Below the pieces are notes generated by a model that was not told where the DNA came from, did no database searches, and saw only the letters and a list, made by a program, of their open reading frames with translations. The translations under genes and the position numbers were made by a program. From NCBI RefSeq assembly GCF_000001735.4, contig NC_003071.7, forward strand, positions 6,875,151-6,939,150: a DNA stretch of 64,000 nucleotides, in the 5' to 3' direction. Source of the DNA: Arabidopsis thaliana. Taxonomy: Eukaryota; Streptophyta; Magnoliopsida; Brassicales; Brassicaceae. Of this stretch, positions 23,768-34,782 are shown piece by piece (the first letter of the stretch is position 1; every line of letters begins with the position of its first letter).

Positions 23768-24890
23768 TTAGACTATGCTCTGAACATGACTAAAATTCAC
23801 GAGAAGCATGGGTCTTGCCCTATTTAGGACGGTGCAAGTTTGAGTTAAAGTGAGAAATATAAGTTGCTTTTTAAAAAAAAAAACAAATGGCTTTTATTTG
23901 TGTTAGGATTAATGTAGAAACTAGATTCTCCAAAGTTTTTTTTTATGAAGTAAGAAAAATAACAAGATCTCTTTTTTGAATTCTCGATCAAAGCTCTCGA
24001 TTACAAAGTGGTTTAAAATTGCTTCAAGAACAAGTTAGGGTTTATACAAGAACAAAAAGAAAACTATGGCTTTCTGTATGAAATTGCGAATCATCTTCTC
24101 GAATCAAGTCCTCCCTATTTATATAAGGGGGTAGTCGGTATATGTCTTCTTTCTTTATTTTTCGGACTTGAATCTTCGATTTTCCTTTTTTCTCAGATTT
24201 GGAGAGACACTTGATCGGTGATAAGTGGTTGATATTCGCTTGTGATATCTTCCCTGACTTCATCCAATTCCAGATCACGTCCAAGTCGGAAGGTACCTCT
24301 TTGATCGGTTTAAACGCTTCGGCATCGTTAAACTCTAATACTTATCCTGAACACTTATGAAATATAATAGGATTTTATAATTGCCAAGAATTAAAACCTG
24401 TAAAACCGCAGAAATATTCGACAATTTTATTTTGGTTTTCAACCTTTTTTTATAGAAAAAGTCAAAACACGTTATACAGTAGTTTTTTTTGTTTAAGTTA
24501 TACATATTTTATAATTCACATGGCATGCATGTTTGACTTCATATAAATACAAAAGAAGATGATGGAGTAAGAATTTGAAGGTAGAGAAAGAAAAAAAAAT
24601 AGCGAAAGAGAAAGAAAAAGATGTTGATAAAGAGAATAAAGCTATGCATAGAAATTATGATGAAAGCAAAGGAGTTCTTTGTGGTTCTGGCTAACGCAAT
24701 CACAATCTTCTTAAGGCAATCTTCTCCACCTCCTCCGGCTCTCCTCCGCCATGGCCTCTACTCTTACTCCGCCTTCCCTTATCAATGATAAGTTATCATC
24801 CGTCTAACCGTCTTTCCTAAGTTTGTAATCTTTTGTTTTAATGCTTTGTAATATTCATGTATCTTCTTGTTCTTTATTTTGTAATAAATT
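23768..24890 (+). repeat. Segmental duplication, copy B, with an insert
   Basis: Partner of 18500-19310. Homology breaks at about 23930 and resumes at about 24355 (atgaaatataataggatttt). The intervening ~420 bases, absent from copy A, include an LTR-like stretch with a TATA-like tatttatataag at 24118. They may be an old solo LTR, but I could not find a target duplication. Confidence 0.75.
24621..24788 (+). CDS. Micropeptide gene, copy B (55 aa, unknown function)
   Basis: Paralog of the gene at 19025. It begins MLIKRIKLCIEI, keeps ITIFLRQSSPPPPALLRHG intact and ends early at YSAFPYQ, losing the last ~13 residues of copy A. The start codon, spacing from a tataaatac box and the whole N-terminal half are conserved, with mostly conservative substitutions. 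It may be translated, or may be a slightly truncated relic. The function is unknown. Confidence 0.55.
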   Translation: MLIKRIKLCIEIMMKAKEFFVVLANAITIFLRQSSPPPPALLRHGLYSYSAFPYQ

Positions 24891-25470
24891 AGGGAGAGTC
24901 CCGTGAATGGCGTGGGGTTTTTCATGTGTCTTTTACAATTGCTAGAACGTTAATTCTAAATTTGACAATGCTTTAATTGTGAGGTGAGTACAGTACGACT
25001 TGTTGAATATAGTTTCTCATGGTATATAATGAATACGATCTTTGATAATTCTAGGTTTCGTAGTGATAACTTTATAGAAGGATCTAGAAGATATCGAAAA
25101 TATATGTTATTTCTATCATAGAGAGTTGTGTTCATCTAGATTAGGAAACACTACCAGTCTACCACTATAAATATGTACTTAACCCTAAGATGTATTCTTT
25201 TATGTACTTAACCCTAAGATGTATTCTTATGATATTCTTCCAATTTCTAACTCTCATCAATCTCTATATGGTATTAGGGATACAATGATCTAACGATCGG
25301 CTTCGTTCCTGAATCTAAGACAAGAAGTTATCATTCTTTTATTTTTGTGTTCTTATGAGAGCAATAACATATTCTTTTAGTTAAGATGTATTCTTATGAG
25401 AGCAATAACATATTCTTCCAATCTCTAACTCTCATCAATCTCTATATGGTATCCGAGTCCGATTCGAACA
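24891..25470. mobile_element. Copia-type LTR / primer-binding-site remnant
   Basis: The end of a copia LTR is recognisable. The phrase ctaactctcatcaatctct is followed by atatggtattaggg, a decayed TGGTATCAGAGC primer-binding site. The same phrase recurs at ~25420-25455 followed by atatggtatccgag. A ~32-base unit (tgtacttaaccctaagatgtattctt) is tandemly repeated at 25171-25229. No coding sequence remains. Confidence 0.5.
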
Positions 25471-25616
25471 CACTCAACACAATCCACATCGGTCCAATCC
25501 AATAGTTGGTCCACCGATCTATGTCCGAACATATCAAATCAATGTTTAAAAGACCATTATCTCGTGGGGCGTATTCGGGATATGATCATACATTGGAAGT
25601 TAAGTAAGATGTTAAG

Positions 25617-25618
<2 letters not shown>

Positions 25619-25657
<39 letters not shown>
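25619..25657. repeat. (TA)n microsatellite
   Basis: Nearly uninterrupted AT dinucleotides over about 39 bases. Confidence 0.95.
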
Positions 25658-25663
<6 letters not shown>

Positions 25664-25784
25664 GAGTTTTTCCACTTATTGTCAATTGGTTTTGAGTTGG
25701 AAGCCTATAGTTTAATAAATGTTTGTCTGTCAATGTAGCAATGTTGAAAATGTGATAGGGTAGTTAAAAAAATAAAGAAAGAGA

Positions 25785-25870
25785 GAACCAACGTGGTGTT
25801 GGCCCAATAATAAATCTCTTAGGTGGAGGTGCTGGGTTCGGCGCACGTTTAGGGCCTTCAGACTTAAACT
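25785..25870 (+). mobile_element. Possible tRNA-derived SINE fragment
   Basis: The stretch has a tRNA-like look: gtggtgttggcccaataat (A-box-like) and, about 30 bases on, ggtgctgggttcg (B-box-like, GGTTCG core), followed by AT-rich tail DNA. No complete tRNA cloverleaf can be drawn, so this is not a functional tRNA gene. Support is weak. Confidence 0.3.
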
Positions 25871-26589
25871 TCAACATATTAAAAAAATATATATATATCA
25901 TTTACAAGTTTAGATGGAGTACAATCTTCTATAAGAAAATATTTTAAATTGTCAATATTATAATTAGAAAATAAATTATCTTCAATATTTACAAAAGTTT
26001 CATATTGAATTATCTTTGTTGTTTAACTATATATTACAAAATCTATATATACATTTTTGCAGCCATTTTAGCAAATAAATCTTAGAGTTGGACTTATTTA
26101 CAACCAACTGCCATTAGCATTAAAAAATTTTTCTAAAATAATTAATTTTACATTAAATTTTTAATTTAAATTGTCAATCACATTATCAATCAAATTTAAT
26201 CCAAACAAACTTCACATCAATCCCTTAAAATTAGCATAAACTTCACATTAATTATTTAGACATGAAAATATTTATTTAAAGATTTAAATCTTCTAAATTT
26301 TTGCTTTTAGAGTTATTATATCATTACCTAAAAGGCAAAAAATATTAATTTTTTAAATATTATTATTTGTATATTTAAACTTCATAAAACATTATTAATA
26401 TTTGAATTTATAAGAAGTTTAATCTATCAAAAATAATTAACATCATCATATAATATATAGAATTTAAAAAAATCTCAAAAATTTTTTTGTCATATTTTGT
26501 GATTCGAAATTTTAAGAATGAACATATATTAACCAATTGGCGAAAAATGTGTGGGTTCAACGTCCCGCAACGACTAATATATTTTGACA
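25871..26589. other. AT-rich DNA, probable Helitron body
   Basis: Very AT-rich with no coding potential. It adjoins the Helitron-like 3' terminus at 26771 and is probably part of that element. I could not identify the 5' TC terminus. Confidence 0.35.
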
Positions 26590-26771
26590 ATGATTCATAA
26601 ACTTATTATAAATAAGATCAATATTAATAAAATAAATAGTTTTTTTGTGGACGGGTTTGGCAGGACGTTACTTAGTAACAATGGTAAACTATAAAATAAT
26701 TTACAAATTTTTATATATATTAATTTTAAAAAATGAATTGTCTCCGCGGTGTACCGCGGGTTAAAATCTAG
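26590..26771 (+). mobile_element. Helitron-type 3' terminus
   Basis: Ends with a GC hairpin (CCGCGGTGTACCGCGG), a short spacer and CTAG followed by T at 26772. This is the diagnostic Helitron 3' structure (hairpin, then CTRR, insertion before T). The last ~130 bases match 48142-48330 in inverted orientation, showing two copies of one family. No Rep/helicase gene is present, so it is non-autonomous. Confidence 0.75.
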
Positions 26772-27572
26772 TAATAACTTAAAATAAAGAACAAAAATTA
26801 CGTATAATTAAATGTCTAAGATAAAAATGGAATATAAAAATGTAAAAATGCTTACCTATCTAGTTTTATTAATGTAAGAAAACATATTTGTCTTGCTCTA
26901 TCAGCTTGCAAAGTTGCTTGTTACATCGAATGAATTGTTTTCAAATCAAATATTCCAACCAATTTTTTATTTGTTTTTATGATGATAATGATCTTTTCTT
27001 ATAATTAAACTCATGTCACTTTTCATAATATAAATACTCATTTTCTCATTCTCTCATCCTCTTTTACTATATTTCCTCTGGTACCCGAAGTCAACTTAAA
27101 AATATTCTGATATATATAATAATTTTTCGTACCAAAAAGAGTGGAACCCGAGGTACATAGGAACTAATCTTTGTAATACTTGATTATTTGGCGCTAAATA
27201 TACATGATCATTTTTTATTCCTGTGGTTTGTAGAATAATGAACCCAAATCCGGATGAACTTTATCAGACCAAAACTAAATTTTATATCCTAGAACAAAAG
27301 TCTAAAAAATTATATGTCTCATTATCTTATGTTTATAATATCTAAAATATTTTGAATCATTTGGTGCTTAATTCGCAACCGGTTGTAAGCTTTTTTTACA
27401 GTTGTTGTTTTCTCCTTATTAATAGATTTGCAGTTTTATTTTTCTCACGGGATATAAGCCAGTAAGCCACTCTATTGAACCTTTGCATTAAAAAATGGAT
27501 ACCATCAATAATCATGTCAAACTCTTAATAAATTTAACTAATTATTGCTAACTACTTCAAAAAAAATATGAT
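26772..27572. other. Intergenic, no supported gene
   Basis: AT-rich, no exon-like sequence recognised. Confidence 0.4.
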
Positions 27573-27578
27573 ACTTAG

Positions 27579-28954
27579 TGCATGATTGGTTGGGTTGTAA
27601 GTCTCACTTAAAGCATTAATTTTTCTTAAAGCCTAGATTACTTACCAATAGTGTTGTAGTTTTTTTTTTTTTTTTTTTTTGTCAACTACACATTAATTAA
27701 AAAATAATATCTCCATGATTGGTTACCCAATTAGGAGGAATAGTGTTTACAAAAGTAATTTCAGAAATTAAAATTCTAGAAGAGCGGGCTAAGCAGTCCG
27801 CTCTTACATTACAAGAATGAGGGATAAGGGAAAGAGAGAAAAAGGGGAAACAGAGAAAAAGGGGAAAGAGACGCGAAGCACTCGAAGATCGTCTAGCAGA
27901 TTGGAGAAAGCGGGCCATTCTTCAGGTGACTGTACCATGAAAGCTAGCTCTGAACAATCGGTTTCGAACGCCTGACAAATGATCCTTCTTGAAAGGATAC
28001 TTTTCATAGCCCAAATTAAAGCTTCTAACTCCTAATGAAGTGGGGAGGTGCCCCTCCTAAGACTTTTAGCACCAAGCAATATCGTTTGATCATCTCCTTG
28101 AAAACACCACCAACCTAAACCCATATTTCGATCTGAAGATTTCCATGAACCATCAAACTGACATCTTATAGATTGAGTTGGGTAGTCCAAAGAACTCGAA
28201 ATAGTGGTAGAGTCGATCGGTTCCAACTGAGCTTCTTCCCACATTAATTTTTCACTCATAGCGTGATTTAATATATTTGCGGGTTCAGATTGTATTCCTT
28301 TGAAAACTTTTTTATTCCTATCTTTCCATATGAACCACAAAATCCAAGCGTAACAATATGTTTTCTCTCCCCCACCTGGAGGGAGTGGTAACCTCCAACA
28401 AAGATAATCTAGATTTGAAAGTTCTGAACTTAGAGGAAAGTTTTCTGATACCATTGGTATTTCAGATAATTCCCAAGTTTTATTTTTAAACTTACAGCCC
28501 AATTTTATTTTTGTTAAGACTGTAGTAGAGTAAATTTTCAGAGCCCTATCTTCTTAGCTGTAGAAATTTTAATTCATTATATAATACAAGAAATTGAAAT
28601 TACCAACATAAATATAAAACCAAAAACAATAAGTTCTAAAAAAACTGATAATTATCAAACCTAAAAGAAAAAAAAACAATTGTTTTTATCAAGAATTCAT
28701 AGGATTTTTTTTTCTATCATCATAATATATTTATTCAAATTAGTAATATAATGCATTTTATTTACTATAAAAAGTCTTTTATTATAATTATTATATTTAT
28801 TAATCTATTTTTTATAAATATTTAAAGTAAAAAACTTACAGCAATAATTTTACAGCAATAATTTTACAGCAAGAAAAGTTACAGCTACAGCCAACACAGC
28901 TACAACAAAATCTCCACAGCAAAAAATCTAGAGTTACACCCCAACCAATCATCC
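27579..28954. mobile_element. TIR element carrying a nested LINE
   Basis: Inverted termini tgattggttgggttgtaa (left, from ~27582) and ttacaccccaaccaatca (right, to ~28952) are nearly perfect partners. They are bounded by a repeated acttag at 27573-27578 and 28955-28960, a likely target duplication. The right arm is rich in tacagc repeats. The interior is mostly the LINE fragment 27661-28510, so the original element was about 500 bases and non-autonomous. Superfamily is uncertain. Confidence 0.6.
27661..28510 (-). mobile_element. 5'-truncated LINE with RNase H domain and poly(A)
   Basis: On the minus strand, 28502-28032 encodes the end of a non-LTR ORF2: a zf-RVT tail (CYAWILWFIWKDRNKKVF) and an RNase H start (FDGSWKSSDRNMGLGWWCF). 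A TAG at about 28034 breaks the frame. RNase H then continues (ELEALIWAMKSI, CNVRADCLARSS) to about 27697. A T20 run at 27661-27680 is the poly(A) tail seen from the plus strand. Severe 5' truncation plus poly(A) is the usual outcome of target-primed reverse transcription. Confidence 0.85.
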
Positions 28955-28960
28955 ACTTAG

Positions 28961-29295
28961 ATAACATCGTATTTTAGCTCAATTTTACTATGTTTTTATT
29001 AGGTTTTCCATTGAGAAATCAAAAGTTATTGAATACTTCAAAGCTATTTCCAATTTCGTATGTTTCAAGGAACAATTATGAGTTTTCAAGCAAAATAGAG
29101 TAAAAGTCGATCAAATCCCATTTCAAAACAGTTTATGTATATCAAAAGTTTGGCATCTTTTTGAGGTTATTGAGGAGTATTATGTAAATCAGTAAATATA
29201 TAATAGTTATCTCTTAAGATCGTATCTTGTGTAGCAAGCTTAGGATATTCTCTTAGGTTAAAGACTCCTCTGTATATATATATTTTGTGATGAAT
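28961..29295. other. Intergenic, no supported gene
   Basis: No exon-like sequence is recognised. An upstream piece of the PURALPHA1 relic may lie here but cannot be read. Confidence 0.4.
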
Positions 29296-29590
29296 CAAGC
29301 TATCTTTGATATTAGGAACAATAACCTGGGCCACTTCCTAAGGATATCTGACGTAAAATCTTTGTTGTTTAACGTTTGAGAGCTTGATTTTGTTGTGGTC
29401 GTAGGCACAAAACATTTTTCCCAATACATGAAAATATAGGTGGGAGGTTATGACATGTCCTTCATTATTCTACCATTATCAGGTCTTAAGCAGTTTCACG
29501 AAGTAATTTGTCACTTTGTGGAGGTCACCAAAGATAAGATTGAAGGTATGACAGGTGCTAAATGTTTGGACAGTTGACCCTCCGAGATAA
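29296..29590 (+). pseudogene. PURALPHA1-like pseudogene fragment with retained intron
   Basis: The plus strand encodes FDIRNNNLGHFLRISD, then a GT at 29353 and an AG at 29439 that behave as an intron. It resumes with a segment containing FIILPLSGLKQFHEVICHF and VTKDKIEGMTGA. One base out of frame come NVWTVDPPR and a stop at 29588-29590. This matches the C-terminal PUR repeat of plant Pur-alpha 1, a single-stranded nucleic-acid-binding protein, as I remember it. The frameshift and the lack of upstream exons make it a pseudogene. The retained intron means it arose by DNA duplication, not from mRNA. It lies ~1 kb beyond the 3' end of the minus-strand gene at 30562. Confidence 0.8.
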
Positions 29591-30561
29591 GGATCGATTC
29601 TTTCTAGAAAATGGAATTTCTGATCTTTCTAGTAATTTGAATCTGGCTACTTCAAGTAGCTGTCTGAATCGTTGGGTGCAATAGTTCAGGTGATTTCACA
29701 TCCTCTAAAATAATTCAGCAGTATGGATATACACAAGAAACACCCATATGTAAAAAAGAGTTGATGCAACACTTAAATTACAACAACAAAAGCCGTTCTG
29801 TTACTTCTCCTTTGGCCTCTATCTATTTCATCCAATCTCATAGAGAGATTTCGTTTTGAGCGACACAGTTAAAGAGTAGCTTTGGGGATTTGTTGAATGG
29901 TCTAAGAATGTGTCTTCTTCTTTCTTCAATTTGCTTCTGATTTCTTATTGCATTCGACTCTTGTGACATATTGATCATTGGAGATAGTAAACTAAATTAT
30001 ATTGGTGATTAATGTGATATCTTAAACCAATTGTTGAATCGCAGAATCAGACTGTCTCCAGTTCATTGTCTTGCCGGGTTCTTTAAAACGTGTTGCCGGA
30101 GAGATTGCCACTATAGCATGCATGACATACACTTCGGAGTTAGTTCATAATTTGCTTCGGCAGTAATTCCACTTTCTACTCTATATTTTGTTTTGTTACC
30201 AGTCTCTACATAAGTAAATTTTTTCCAGTGAAAGTCTAAATAAACCACTTTTCAATATGAATTCAAATATTGAAAGCTACGTTCACATATAACACAATCA
30301 ACTTCCAAGTAAAAACTCTGGAAGCAACAATATATTTCTAACAAAAGTTCGATAAAGTACTAATCGCTTCCCTGCTTTCAATCTTTGGTTCCTAGATTTA
30401 ATAAAACTTTCAAGATCCAGACAACAAAGAAGTAGAGCACAAGTGGGAAAGACTTACCATAAGAGCAGCTAGCGAAAGAGATATATCTACAACTAGAAAG
30501 AAAACTAAATCAAATCCAAGTCATGTAAACCACAAATAAGACCAATCTGACTCTTATTATA
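29591..30561. other. Intergenic and 3' flank of the 30562-34132 gene
   Basis: The first ~150 bases may be 3' UTR of the Pur-alpha relic. No other gene is recognised. Confidence 0.4.
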
Positions 30562-33500
30562 TTAGGCAGAGGGCATCGAGGTAGAAATCACGACATAGGA
30601 CAGGTACTGAAGCCCTTCCTGGATCTTTGTGATAGCTGTGGTTTGGTCAGAGCGAAGACTATCGTTGAAGGTGCTTGCTTTTTCCTGCATGGTCGATGTT
30701 TTCAGAAGATCATCTTTGGAATCAGCAGCTGCAACTCCTTTAATCGCAGCTGAGTATGTTTCAGATACATCTGATATTCCTGCAATGGGGAAAAGGGTAT
30801 TTGGAAACTGTCACTTTTCTTCTAGTGTTATAGAGTTTCACAAATCACAAACATATCTATCTTCTTCTGTCTTAATCCCAGATGATAACTATGTACTAAA
30901 CTAAAAAGAAGGCAAGGACAAACCCCAAACTAAAGTGAAGTGGTTAAGGTGAGCTTTGTAAAGGTATTGAAATGGGATTAAGCCAGCTTTTACGTGGAGT
31001 GTTCATTACCGAAGTACTTATACGCTAAGTACCCTTTACCACTCCAGCTGTTCTAAATTCCGTTGTTTTCTGACTGGAGAACCAGTAGTTTCCCAGAACT
31101 TCCCTTCTTCATAGTTTTAGTCTTCATTGTGAAACAAAAGTTTTTTTTTTAGTTTGGTTTTAGTAGAAGAAATGTTGCTTCTATCTCCTACTCTTACAAA
31201 TGAATGACTTACTACACAATTAGATGATTCTAGCAACCCATAATATTCAGGAAGAAATGCGATAGAGCAGTTATAAGTTGAAGTAAGTTGAATTGGACCA
31301 ACCTGTTATAAAGCTATTGGAAACTGCTTCAACATATCCAGCCATTGTTTCTGCCTTGCCTCTAATCAGCTTAGCTTTCTCTGTAGGATCCTCTGCCCAC
31401 TCGATTTTCAATGCCTCAGTGTCTTCATCCTGAACTTTGTTGGCATGAGATATCATGGACTTACCGAGGATAAGCAGATGTGTGACTGCAAAACAGCACA
31501 TCTCTGAAAGTCTCTGCAGAACGAGATTTCATTTTTCTAGTTAATAGGTCGTTTTTCAGCCAATAAAAGGAAACATAGTAGTGGTGGTAGAATTAAAACT
31601 CTTCAATATTTAAAAGAAATAAGAAGGGATCAAACTTCATACATGAACTCCTTCTGAGTGAAGAGATTCAAGCCTGCCACCGGTTCGCTGGATCATATCA
31701 TTTACGTGTAGTCCCGCTAAAGCATTTGTGAACCTGATAAACATAAGTGACGAGCAAATTAAAAAACAAGTCAAAGAAATATATTCCATACACATTAATC
31801 TTTTTTATCTTTACATAAAAGATTTCCTGATGCAAGGAATTTACAAAAAAAATACTTTTACAAAGATTCCACGTTTCTAATTTCACCTTCTCTCTTATCA
31901 TATAGAGGATTGCATATGGTTAATGATATGGAGGGACAACAAGAGATTCCTATAACAGTGCTACGCAATGAAGGGACGTATAGTGGTGATGTTTATGAGA
32001 AAATACAGACAAATGAGACTGATGGAAAAACGAAAATGTAGAATTAGAGAGGGAAAGGGAAACAGTCATAATTACCCAGTAGCCATATCAGCAGCTTTGC
32101 TGACACTTGAGTTATGCAGATTCTTCATGTCATCATCATTGCCTTCAGTTTTGATATCTATTTTCTTCCCTTTGTCAGACTCTGCTTTACTTCCACTCAT
32201 TTCATCAGCAAAGCTGAAAAGTTGCTGGATTTGTTTGAGCTTCCCGTCATACAGCGATTTTTGATCTGGTGACAATTTCCCCTTTCTCCTGTTGAACAAC
32301 AGAGTATAGTGGCTAGCCAATGCTTCCAATTCCTGAAAGTACCATGCATTGAAAAATTGAGGGAAGACAAAATCGATTATCCAAGAATGAATAGACAGGT
32401 GGTTTTCAGAGATAAGTAGGTCACCTCAAGCTGCTCAGGACCACCATAAATGTAAAAGCATCGATCAAATGTAACCTCCTCAAGTACTTGATCCTTAAAG
32501 TCTACCCTATCCTTCTCAGCTCCAATACCAGTCTCTGTAATCAGTAAATCCATAGTTTCCTTGCCCACAAATTCAAGTACTTGCATTCCTTTCGCAGTTA
32601 ATGCTTTTCCTGTCTGAAGATCAGAAGTATGGGATAAATGAAATGTTAAGCTATGAAAGACAGAAGACAACACAAACAGCACAAACCTCTAGTAGAGACG
32701 GTGCACCAGATCCAGCTTCCCTAGGCGAAGAACCTTGCTGGACACTGTTTTCAAGCCTACAAGAGAAATAGTGGAGCATCAATAACTTGATCTTCTTCCT
32801 AGGGTAACGGGTCTGTACACATGAAACAGACGACCTCTAGGTTCATTAAGCCCGGCAACCATTGTAGATTCTTATACTAAGGAAATCACACATATAGCTT
32901 CCCCAACATTTTATTGGTACTAATGAAACAAAAATGAGCTAATTTACCAAAAGAAGAATCTATTAAAGTAAATGAACTGAGTATGCTCATTCTGTGGTGT
33001 GTCAACAAAGTATTAAATGCTCAGAGACTCAGAAACGGAATGCTAAACAATTGACGTAATTAATTTCGGTGCAGACTTCCCTTAAGAAAGATCATGGAGC
33101 TTTGATAAATCCTTTAAACTACAACCCTCAAACTAAAGGATTACTTTCCTTCTTGTCAGGGTATAAACTCAGCGGCTTCAACCAATTCGTTCACAAAGTT
33201 TGTACTTTGAACACAGTTAAGATTAAAGCTTTCAGTAAAACAGAGACAAATTAAAAGAAACATACTTTTGCACCAAACTTGTGCCCCCTTTTAACGCATT
33301 TCCAAATGCTTGCCAAGCTCCAGAAGTGAAACTCTCAACTGAATCATCGAAAACCTTCAAACCCTGGAAGATGAAAGATCGAGATACCTTGTAAATTCTA
33401 ACGTCTAAGCAAACGAAAAATAATGACTTGACTTAAGCCAACAACAAACCAACAGAAAATAACATATGGAGGAACAAAGGTCTATGTAGGCAAAGGCATT

Positions 33501-34132
33501 AACGCATTTCCAACATTATCACCATGAGCATGAACAATGACTTGTACATAAGAAGCAAAAAAAAAAAAACTTGCCTGGCTAAGAAGTGACTCTTCACTTG
33601 CACCCTCCAATCTCTCAAGAGCTGACTTCTTTAACTTCGCATTCTCATCATCACTATCCTGCTCTGTATCAGCTTCTTCAGTTTTCTCTTCTTCCTTAGC
33701 AGAAGATTCAGAGTCTTCATCCACTTCTCCCATCTCTGCAATGCTTTTCGCTGCTTTCTCTGCCACCGCTGCAGCCTACAGTAGTCGGCAAAATCAAAGA
33801 GTCTAGATCAAAGAAGTTCCTTCAACATACCATACAAAGCTCTACCATAAGCTTTGGATCCGATATCTAAAGCATTATCAGAAAACACTAATTGATAAAA
33901 TTAGGTCAAAATTGGAGTGAGTACATACATTACGAGAAATATCTTCCGCAGCTTTTTGGAGATCGGAAAGCACAGAGAAGCCAGAGAAACCCCAACCCCA
34001 ACCACCGGTACTCTTCGGTGGCGCGTCCACATCTGCCACTGTCAATTTCTCAATCTCGGGCTCTTCTCCACGAACCGGTTCTTCTTTAACCAGAGATGAT
34101 TTCTCCTCGTGCATTTGCTTGTCTTCTTCCAT
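30562..34132 (-). CDS. Conserved plant protein (BAT2-domain type), unknown function
   Basis: Nine exons: 33929-34132, 33575-33775, 33266-33363, 32687-32756, 32425-32613, 32076-32332, 31643-31733, 31303-31513 and 30562-30779. They total 1539 bases, 512 residues. Phases agree throughout. An in-frame upstream ATG at 34171 would add 13 residues. The product begins with an acidic, Lys/Glu-rich region containing a Trp-Gly motif (GGWGWGFSGFSVL). Amphipathic Ala-rich helices and acidic stretches follow, with a helical C-terminal half. No signal peptide or transmembrane segment is apparent, suggesting a cytosolic or nuclear protein. I recall the Arabidopsis locus (AT2G15860) being labelled BAT2 domain-containing. 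Its function is not known to me. The second intron has a GC donor. Confidence 0.88.
33364..33574 (-). other. Intron with non-canonical GC-AG borders
   Basis: The exon ends CCAG and the intron begins GCAAGT, the preferred donor of the minor GC-AG class. It ends in CTTCCAG before exon 3. No GT nearby keeps the frame, so the GC donor looks real. The intron starts with a long T tract on the coding strand. Confidence 0.75.
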
Positions 34133-34604
34133 CGTTGTTAGCGATCTCGAGATCAAATTAGAGTTTCCCAAAATCGGATTTACCAGAAATGAGATTAGGG
34201 TTTGTGTGAAGATGTCGAAGGAATGAAATGGAGATTAAGATTTTCGAATCGAAAACTGTAAATCAGTTAGCTGATACTCAAAAGACTTGACCGGAAAATC
34301 ATGCTTATGCTTCGTCGTGCAGCAAAAGCGTCCTCAACCATACGGTGTCGTTTTGATGACAGCCTAACTTATTTAAATCCTTTTTCGTTGGCCCAATGAA
34401 CCAAGACCCAATGGGCCAGTATCTTTGCTAAACTACGTCACCCAAAAACAGAGCTAGGATAAATATTTTAACAAAATTCCACAGTTTTAAAACATTAAAC
34501 ATTTTAGACGTTTATGTGTATATAATGTAATCGTGCTAGCAGCTTAAGTATGGTATGATTTGGGGTAACTGCAAATAGATAGTTAGTAATAGAGACATGT
34601 TTGA

Positions 34605-34775
34605 TATTACGATTGAGAGAGATGAGAAAGTTTGTTAGACATAGATGAAGATATTTTTTCATTAACTTTGTAAAATGTATTTGTACAAGTATATATACTA
34701 TGACTATACAACCGGTTAATATAATCGAAATACATAATGAACTAAATCACATAAATAAACCAACACTCTCTAATA
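34605..34775 (-). repeat. Copia copy 1, 3' LTR
   Basis: 171 bases. On the coding strand it starts TATTAGAGAGTGTTGG and ends CTCAATCGTAATA. It borders the polypurine tract at 34776-34785. Confidence 0.94.
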
Positions 34776-34782
34776 TGCCCCC

